Part shown: positions 57,758 through 64,000 of the stretch, piece after piece
Layout of the letters: every line of letters begins with the position of its first letter
Numbering within the stretch: position 1 is the first letter of the stretch
Source of the DNA: Ceratobasidium sp. AG-K
Lineage: Eukaryota > Basidiomycota > Agaricomycetes > Cantharellales > Ceratobasidiaceae
Assembly: GCA_037039685.1 (NCBI GenBank)
Contig: JAWNGF010000004.1
Span: 5,084,001-5,148,000, forward strand
Direction of reading: 5' to 3'
Length of the DNA stretch: 64,000 nt
Notes under the pieces: generated by a model
The model's database searches: none
Told to the model about the DNA's origin: nothing
Seen by the model: the letters and a program-made list of their open reading frames with translations, nothing else
Program-made: the position numbers and the translations under genes

Positions 57758-58299
57758 TGCTGTATGGCAATTTTGTAAAGGAGGTCGACGCGAAGGCACA
57801 AAGGACTTGACCGACTTGGTTGTATTTAGTTGCTTGTGTGCGTTTCGTGATTTATCATCCAAGGCGCTTATGCGATGTATTCTGATCCACAAATGATCCA
57901 CAGACAATGGTAGAGGCCTAGAAATCGCTGGGCCAGTTATCTCTTTGGGTCTTGATTTGCTCCGTTGTGAAACATTCGGCGGTAGCGGGCTGATTGTCAA
58001 GGCCAAGCCCTCTCATACCTCGGCCTTCACGGCACACCCAGACGCTGCCAATATGGCGTCCGTGCCGCGCTCGGAAATCACGCGATTCTCCCATTGAAAG
58101 CACTGCCCGTGATTCTCAAAGCAGTCCGATTAGCGTGAACCGCCCAACTATTTATGCGAGCCCAAAGCGCCCGATGCAACTGCCAAGCACTGTCGGCTGA
58201 CGTAATCCAGGCGCTGCATCAACACACAGCCTCGGCTTCCCGGAGCGCTATAACCTCGACGGGCATCTCCAGGCGCAACCTTTTACATTTTTGCCCCCG
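57758..58299. other. Divergent intergenic region (copy 2 promoter and PAP2 gene promoter)
   Basis: About 540 bp. The stretch near 58275-58297 (TTTTACATTTTTG) resembles the right end of the small inverted-repeat element at 53702-53806, but no partner end was found. An upstream minus-strand frame extends copy 2 only from a non-ATG codon and was not used. Confidence 0.4.
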
Positions 58300-59907
58300 A
58301 TGTTTGGGAGATCTGGAAACGCGGCGCCAAAGCCCAGAACACGCCAGGTGCGGCTCTTGCTGAGCTATGCGCCCGACTGGTGAGTGGGTCGTGTGCGGAG
58401 AAACCAGACGTTGATCAGTGGGGTTAATTAGGATCGTCACTATCGGACTGGCGTGCGTTTCTCATTAACCTTGCTGTTATTTTGAGCTAATAAGATAGTA
58501 CTTAGAGTTGCATTCTTTCTCCTCGACAAAATCGACGGCTTTCGCCGTGAATTCAGTTTAACGGACACCACGTACGCCCCTGCCCCTCGTATCCATCATC
58601 AGCTAACCAGGCCGCAGAATCCAACATACCTACACCGTCCATGAGCGCGTTCCAAACTGGATGCTTATGGTTATTTGTGCCGGCGTCCCGATAGTGATCA
58701 TGCCCATTGTCAACATGCTTACGGTCCGGTCATGGTGGGACTGGCACAATTCGATGCTCGGATGTACGTACCTCTGTCCCGCTATCTGCTTATTTGCTGA
58801 AAGGAATGTTGGGCACAGTGATCCTCGGCCTCGCGACCACTGGCGCCGTCACTCAAGTCGTCAAGGCAAGCTGCTCCACCCCTTGTCCTATTTGAGTATA
58901 ATTAATAAGCGCACCGCCCTAATAGGTAACAGTCGGTCGACCTCGCCCCGACGCAATCGCACGCTGCAAACCGACAGACGGAGCACAAGACCATGCCGTT
59001 TTTGGATTGGTTACCACCGTCATATGCACTGAGACGGATATTCACATTATGAAGGACGGATGGAGGAGTTTCTTTTCCGGACATTCTAGTCGTACGTCTC
59101 TACCCAACGTATCTCCCGCTTTCGCAGCTGTCCATGCCTCTCAATCTCGCTACTTGGAGACTAACAATTACGTCACGCAGTCTCATTCGCCGGGCTCGGT
59201 TTCCTCTCATTCTACCTTGCTGGCAAATTACATCTCTTTGATGAGCGCGGTCATACAGGCAAAGCGTGGATCGCTCTCGCTCCATTGACCGGCGCGCTCT
59301 TGACAGCCATCTCCCGAACAATGGACTACCGCCGTGAGTGATCACTGTTTACGTTGTATGTGGAATCACCAATTGGTATAATGTTGGCATGTAGACCATT
59401 GGCAAGACGTCCTCGTTGGGTCGGTAGTTGGTATGTCTTCTCTTCGCTTCATCTTGACGCGGACTAACATCTGCTCTAGGCCTGATATTCTCCTACTTTG
59501 CCTACCGCCAATACTACCCTACTCTCGAATCGCCCTTCTCCCATAAACCCTACTCGCCCCGCATTCCCCGAGACGACTACCGCGAATCGACCCTTCCCTT
59601 TACAGTAGCGCCCCAAGCGGCCCCAGATGAAGACTACTCGGGTGTCGTCTACCGCCGCCCCGGCCCCAGCACCGGCGTCAAAAGAATGTACTCGGACGCA
59701 GCCAACACCTACCCGCCCCTCTCACACGGAACAAGCAGCGAAGCCCGACTCAGACCGGCCGAACAACGGTACGACGATGAAGAGATCGGGCTGAGTCCCC
59801 CGCGAGGAGCATCGCCCAAGGGGACCGAGACGCGGCCGAGTGGCGAGCCGTTGGTGGAGATGTACGCTCGGGAGAGGGAGCCCGAGCGGCCCAGCAATGT
59901 TGTTTAG
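58300..59907 (+). CDS. PAP2-family lipid phosphatase, DPP1/LPP type (nine exons)
   Basis: Exons 58300-58379, 58432-58452, 58506-58571, 58618-58763, 58819-58865, 58926-59091, 59181-59333, 59395-59430 and 59480-59907 encode 380 residues, all phases consistent. It would dephosphorylate diacylglycerol pyrophosphate or phosphatidate at a membrane. Seen: L-L-S-Y-A-P-D-W before the first span, several hydrophobic spans, phosphatase signature K-x-x-x-G-R-P-R-P-D split by an intron, S-G-H-S-S with the catalytic His, and S-R-x-x-D-Y-R-H-H-W-x-D. The residue before S-G-H is Phe where Pro is usual. The intron at 58866-58925 has a GC donor (AAG-GCAAGC). The ~120-residue tail is polar and disordered. Gene symbol not certain between paralogues. 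Confidence 0.88.
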
Positions 59908-60407
59908 GATGGGAGAGGTTTTGGTACTGTATAAATTGCATGCCTTTTCGTTTTTTGTTCGTGATGTATCTTTCAACTTGGACTTAAGTTTGGAAATACT
60001 CGTAATATCTATTCTTTTGTGGTCTACTATTTTGCGCGTTTCTCGACGGGGGGTTCAAGTTATACGAGATCGTACCTAAGCTAAATCCATGTCAATATAA
60101 TTGGGAGATACTAGACGAACCCGACCGAGGAATGATTGTCAGAAATCGAGTTCGGGAGAGATTCAGATCATCGCGTGGCTCGAGGTGCCTCGACACGTGA
60201 CCTCATGGCGCAAAGTACCCACCACGACCTCGTTGCGATCGCATCATACTTGTAGGCATGTTAACTACTAACTGCCCCGTATTCCACCGGACATATTATA
60301 TCTCACACTAAAGGAAGTCGATACCGGGTCCCAGCTGGCTGTGATTTCACTCGTATTTCAGTCTTGGTGCCAGCATGCCTTCCCATTTCCCATTTCTGCA
60401 TCGGAGT
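59908..60407. other. Intergenic
   Basis: About 500 bp, 3' side of the lipid phosphatase gene. No frame or motif recognised. Confidence 0.5.
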
Positions 60408-61781
60408 ATGACCGTCAAGAACCTTCGACACCTGGCAACACTCGCAGATCGTCTGGAGAAGTAGACCGAGGTTGACTCTCTCCGCATCAGCTTGTGCCTT
60501 CGTATGCTTAATATCGAGTACCCTCATTACGATCACGTATTGAAAAGGGCCGAGGATGTAGCCCATCGATTTCAGTATCTCGCTCCCAGGCTTACCCATC
60601 TTGAAAGTCTTCAAGTATGGGATCGTTTCGATGGGGGAGTCAGTAGCCTCGTTCGATATTTTCGTGTCTGTCCTAGGCTACACAGACTAATATTGGCGCC
60701 ACACAGCAACGAGGATGCAGATGAAGGTGTGTGAGCTCAAGCGGCATTAGTACTCATGTGTAGCTTGACTTGGAGTTTGGTTTGACAACGTCCTCTGGTT
60801 GAAGAGTTAGGAATATCAGAAAATATACATCAGGTTCTCTACTCACGTTGATCGTTCGGATGCTTCGTTTCACGAATATAACCGACTTGGACGTTCAATG
60901 GGAGTGCACCAATGGTAGGGCTAGCCACTTTTCAGGGTCTTGTGCGTGTACCCAAACTAACACTTGCCACTTGGGTCTTCGTCTTTAAGTGATACCCGAA
61001 GCCCTGATCGATACAATTGAAAAATCTCCGGACCTCGCTAGCTTGGAGCTGTGGGTTGGTTGGGGTTGGAAATTTCCCGGCTGTTTGTCCGAGCTGAGAA
61101 ACCCGTTAGCAGAGCCTAACTGCCTACGAGTTGGAGAAGATCCTGGTATAGATTGGGAAGAGCTTGTCGAAGAAGGGTACTCTCACCCGATGTACTCGCT
61201 TTTTGCCTAACATCATATTCGCGAAGTTCATTTTGAGTTGGCTAGCTCCCGATACCAGCCCGGAATCGCGCTGTGTCCGGTTCTATTGTAGTCCACGTTT
61301 CACTCTCTGGAGCGCTTCACCGGACCACTTGCTATAATGCCCTCGGTGGTCAATTCTCCGCTAGCACAACTACGAGATAACCGCCCTAGAACAACTGCTC
61401 CTGCTTATGCCAAAATTACAACCATTGAGCCTTGTGCCATTCACATTCGACATGGTAGGTACTTGGTGGTTACTTGTTACGCATACTACTTACGATCCAA
61501 TGTAGCACGGCCTAGCCGCGTTGCTCAGATGCGTTACCCCGCAGCTTCGTGAAGTAACTTTATCAACCTTTGAACGACCTCCGGGTCCCGATTCTCAATT
61601 CGAGTTTGTCGAAGTCCCTACTATCTGTTTGGCCCGAGCCTGCCCCAAGTTAAAATCTATAGAAGTCAGATGTATTGCAGGAGCGAAGATTCTCGTCCGT
61701 CCTCGCTATTTGTTGGGTGGATCAATTGAAATCGAGTACAATGGCCGTGTGGGTAGCTTCTGGGGGGAACGGGGGTTGTAG
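60408..61781 (+). pseudogene. F-box/LRR-like gene relic, tandem copy 1
   Basis: Pieces in order: leucine-rich text from the ATG at 60408 (with an early TAG), L-E-S-L-Q-V-W-D and V-C-P-R-L near 60600-60690, an exon from about 60989 (A-L-I-D-T-I-E-K-S-P-D-L-A-S-L-E-L) ending TAA at 61210, text continuing in frame beyond it, a TAG near 61290, and a C-terminal block at 61521-61781 (A-C-P-K-L-K-S-I-E-V). Intron-like junctions separate some pieces. The stops make it a probable pseudogene, although some could lie in unrecognised introns. Confidence 0.55.
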
Positions 61782-61859
61782 ATTCGGTACATATCGTCTA
61801 TATGCGTGTGTATAGCATATTTTGGCATGGGTATGCGTGGAGAACAAGGGGAAGGGGTT

Positions 61860-63226
61860 TGACTTTAACTGTACAAGTTCTCCAGAGCCTTAACGTGGAC
61901 GCTTGCTTCACTAAGGGTATTTGCACCCTTGTGACATGTTTCCAGGTTTGTCCTAAGCTGCAGAAAGTGTCGATAATGCCCGTTGGCCCTCACGAAGGAG
62001 GTGTGTAAACGCAAGTCGGGTCAATATTCATGAGTAATCTAACTGTGGGTTTCGGTCTAAAGTGTTTCAATTGAGGAGGTAGGAATACCAGCCAATGAGT
62101 ATTACATTATTATTCACCGTAATCTTGTAGATGCTTCCTTTTACCAATTTGACGGATATAGAGATTATATGGGCGGGCTCAGGTATGTCCGATTCTTGTC
62201 TATGCTGCCAAGTTGCTGCTGTACATCTAAACTCGCTGGTATGGCATAGCTCTCAGCATTTCGCCACTCTTTTGGCGTGACTGAAGCCTTAGTTGATGCA
62301 ATTGAAAGCTCCCCGGATCTTGTGAAATTAAACTTGGGTATTTACGAACGATGGACCTCCTTCGAGCTGTTACTTGCGCTCAAAAACCCGCTTCCAGGCT
62401 CACCTACCTGAGCATTGAAGGCTGTCATTGCATGGAATGGGACGAGCTTGTTCGAGAGCCTCAGTCCCATCCCATGTTTCCATTTTTAGCGTAGCACCCT
62501 CGTCTTCGTGAAGTCCATTTGAACTGGTGGGGTCACCATGAATACCAGCCTGGAATTTGTCATAGTCCAGCCTTACTGCAATCCACTCTCCCGTCACTTG
62601 AGTGCTTCACTGGACTCCTCAGTATGATGCCAACAATTATCGGCTCCCCGCTGGGACAACAATTGGGAGAATTGTTTATCACAATAGAGCGGGACATTTT
62701 CGCCGAAGTTAATGACCGCGCCGTTGAATCTCTGGCTAATGTTAGCCATCTTCTTCCAAATCTTGACAAGCTGGAATTTCTCGCCATTGACAGCTGGGAA
62801 CCTACCGAAATTGAGGCGGCGGCCGTGGAAGGTTGCTCCTGCGAGCGCCAAGATTAGTTCATCTCAGTCTCAAACCATTTGCGTTTGACATGGTAGGAAG
62901 CCAGCTGTTATCTGTTACGTATGTTGCTTATGGAAGTACCGTAAATCAGTGTGACTGCCTTGCTGAGGCGTGCTACTCCACTGCTTCAGACCTTAGTCCT
63001 AACGGCCTTGGGGTATGGACTGTACCGGGATCTCAATGCTCGATCAACCCTTTCCAAAGCTGTTGTCATTGAATTGGTACAGAGTTGCCCTACACTGAAG
63101 TTTGTAGAGGTTACCTTCGGTACAGGAGCCAGAGTCTCGATCCGACCCCGCCTGATGGACGGATCGATTACGACCAGGCATTACGAGCATGTATACAATA
63201 TACATAGGGAATATTTAGATTTTTAG
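61860..63226 (+). pseudogene. F-box/LRR-like gene relic, tandem copy 2
   Basis: The same succession of segments as copy 1: V-C-P-K-L near 61950; A-L-V-D-A-I-E-S-S-P-D-L near 62290; H-P-M-F-P-F-L-A followed by a stop near 62490; L-R-E-V-H-L-N-W-W; a helical leucine-rich block at 62519-62857; and the C-terminal block C-P-T-L-K-F-V-E-V ending at 63226. Homologous segments sit about 1.3 kb apart in the two copies, so this is an old tandem duplication. Interrupted by stops and frame changes. Confidence 0.55.
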
Positions 63227-64000
63227 TGTTGCTTTACAGTATGTATGCGTGTGTAAAGCTTAGTCCCGCCTTCTTGCTTAGGCTGGATATGTGACATGCG
63301 TTAGTGCTTGACAACAGCTTGTAACCTAATGAAACGGAATCAGTCAAGTCACTCCAATAGAAATTATACTATTAGTAAGTAGGAGGTGTAGTAAGTCATG
63401 CATGGGAATCCTACTTTTTTTATAAATAAATAAATCTAATGTACTGTAAGACTGAGTCAGGGCCAAGCCCCATGTACATCTCCTGCGTGGTAGACGTGCC
63501 ATGAAGAGAAGAAGAAAGGAGGCACATTCGTAGGCGACTCAGCATGTAAGGTGAAGAGAGGAGAACAAAACAGGAAAGAGAACTCTAAAATAAACTATCT
63601 CAGGGAGTCTGCGAACCGGGATCCTACTTTGGTCATTCTCAATCAAAGGCTGTGCCTCAACGCTTTTTGGGAGCGTATTGTCATTTTTTTTGGAGCGGCG
63701 TGCCTTACGGATTTGGATCTGACCGCGCCCAGTCAATCGCAATTCGTCGCCTCATTTGAACCTGGCTCGTTCTCCTTGCTCGGGCTGTACCTTCAAAACC
63801 GGACACGGGATATTTACTTTCCGCTCCTAGTTGCTAGATAGGAGTTCGACCATTGAGTATCTCCGTCTATACTATATTCTAGAAAATAATTTGAGTTTAC
63901 GTCTGAATATAGCATGTATACGCTAGGGTATATCATGTTGGCGGTTTTGCGCGTGGATACACATCTGTTCCCCTCGACGGGCGTGACCCGGTGGCGCAGC
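63227..64000. other. No gene supported
   Basis: A 96-codon open frame at 63551-63841 lacks family resemblance or flanking exons. Nothing else seen. Confidence 0.4.

Noticed and set aside
57758..58006. Longer N-terminus of DUF6535-like copy 2
   Set aside because: The extension begins at TTG, has no counterpart in copy 1 and would overlap the promoter; the ATG at 57757 gives the same 90-bp first exon as copy 1.
63551..63841. 96-codon plus-strand gene near the window end
   Set aside because: No recognisable motif, no neighbouring exons, chance length for this base composition.
1..64000. CRISPR arrays, tRNA or rRNA genes, bacterial-type operons
   Set aside because: None recognised on either strand; the gene structure is eukaryotic with short introns throughout.

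Overview
The window is a fungal chromosome segment, most likely from an agaricomycete basidiomycete of the Rhizoctonia/Ceratobasidium type. The evidence is many 42-67 bp GT-AG introns, Ty3/gypsy chromoviruses (integrase plus chromodomain), F-box/leucine-rich genes in several states of decay, and tandem multi-membrane-span proteins resembling the DUF6535 family that is expanded in Rhizoctonia. The species assignment is inference.

Left part (1-34,728): nested LTR retrotransposons, ordered by target-site duplications and contiguous reading frames. Element F (14,076-16,842, + strand, 5' part missing) was hit by element C (minus strand, 14,075 down past the window edge). C was then hit by element B (1,117-8,225, + strand, identical LTRs, duplication GTTGG). 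Separately, an F-box-type gene (35,791 down to 34,729, continuing at 19,608 down to 19,266) was split by element D (19,609-34,723, duplication CCTTG). D was later split by element E (22,737-29,884, duplication GTCCC). B has all its ORFs intact. C, D, E and F carry nonsense codons and frameshifts, many of them CGA-to-TGA type. Between F and D lies about 2 kb of degenerate sequence with a possible hAT transposase relic and a truncated C-family LTR.

Two features recur in elements of different lineages. First, the gag-pol junction carries a slippery heptamer (GGGAAAA in B, E and C; one base from GGGAAAC in D), a 5-nt spacer and a stem-loop, with pol in the -1 frame: a programmed -1 frameshift cassette. 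Second, B, C, D and E carry a third ORF (ORF3) downstream of the chromodomain. It always overlaps the end of the pol frame in the -1 register and lies just before the polypurine tract. A TATA-like box sits about 100 bp upstream of its ATG in B, C and E. Three of the four ORF3 products contain acidic IDLT-type motifs that look like SUMO-interacting motifs. F has no ORF3.

Right part (36.4-64 kb): host genes. They are a three-exon F-box gene (-); LYS2-type alpha-aminoadipate reductase (six exons, +); an FSH1-type serine hydrolase (seven exons, +); a many-exon alpha/beta-hydrolase of the hormone-sensitive-lipase type with a long insert and tail (-); two tandem DUF6535-like membrane proteins with the same exon layout (-), a small inverted-repeat element lying just upstream of the first; a PAP2/DPP1-type lipid phosphatase (nine exons, +); and two tandem decayed F-box/LRR-like copies. 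The metabolic genes look intact and do not form a secondary-metabolite cluster. No tRNA, rRNA or CRISPR array was recognised.
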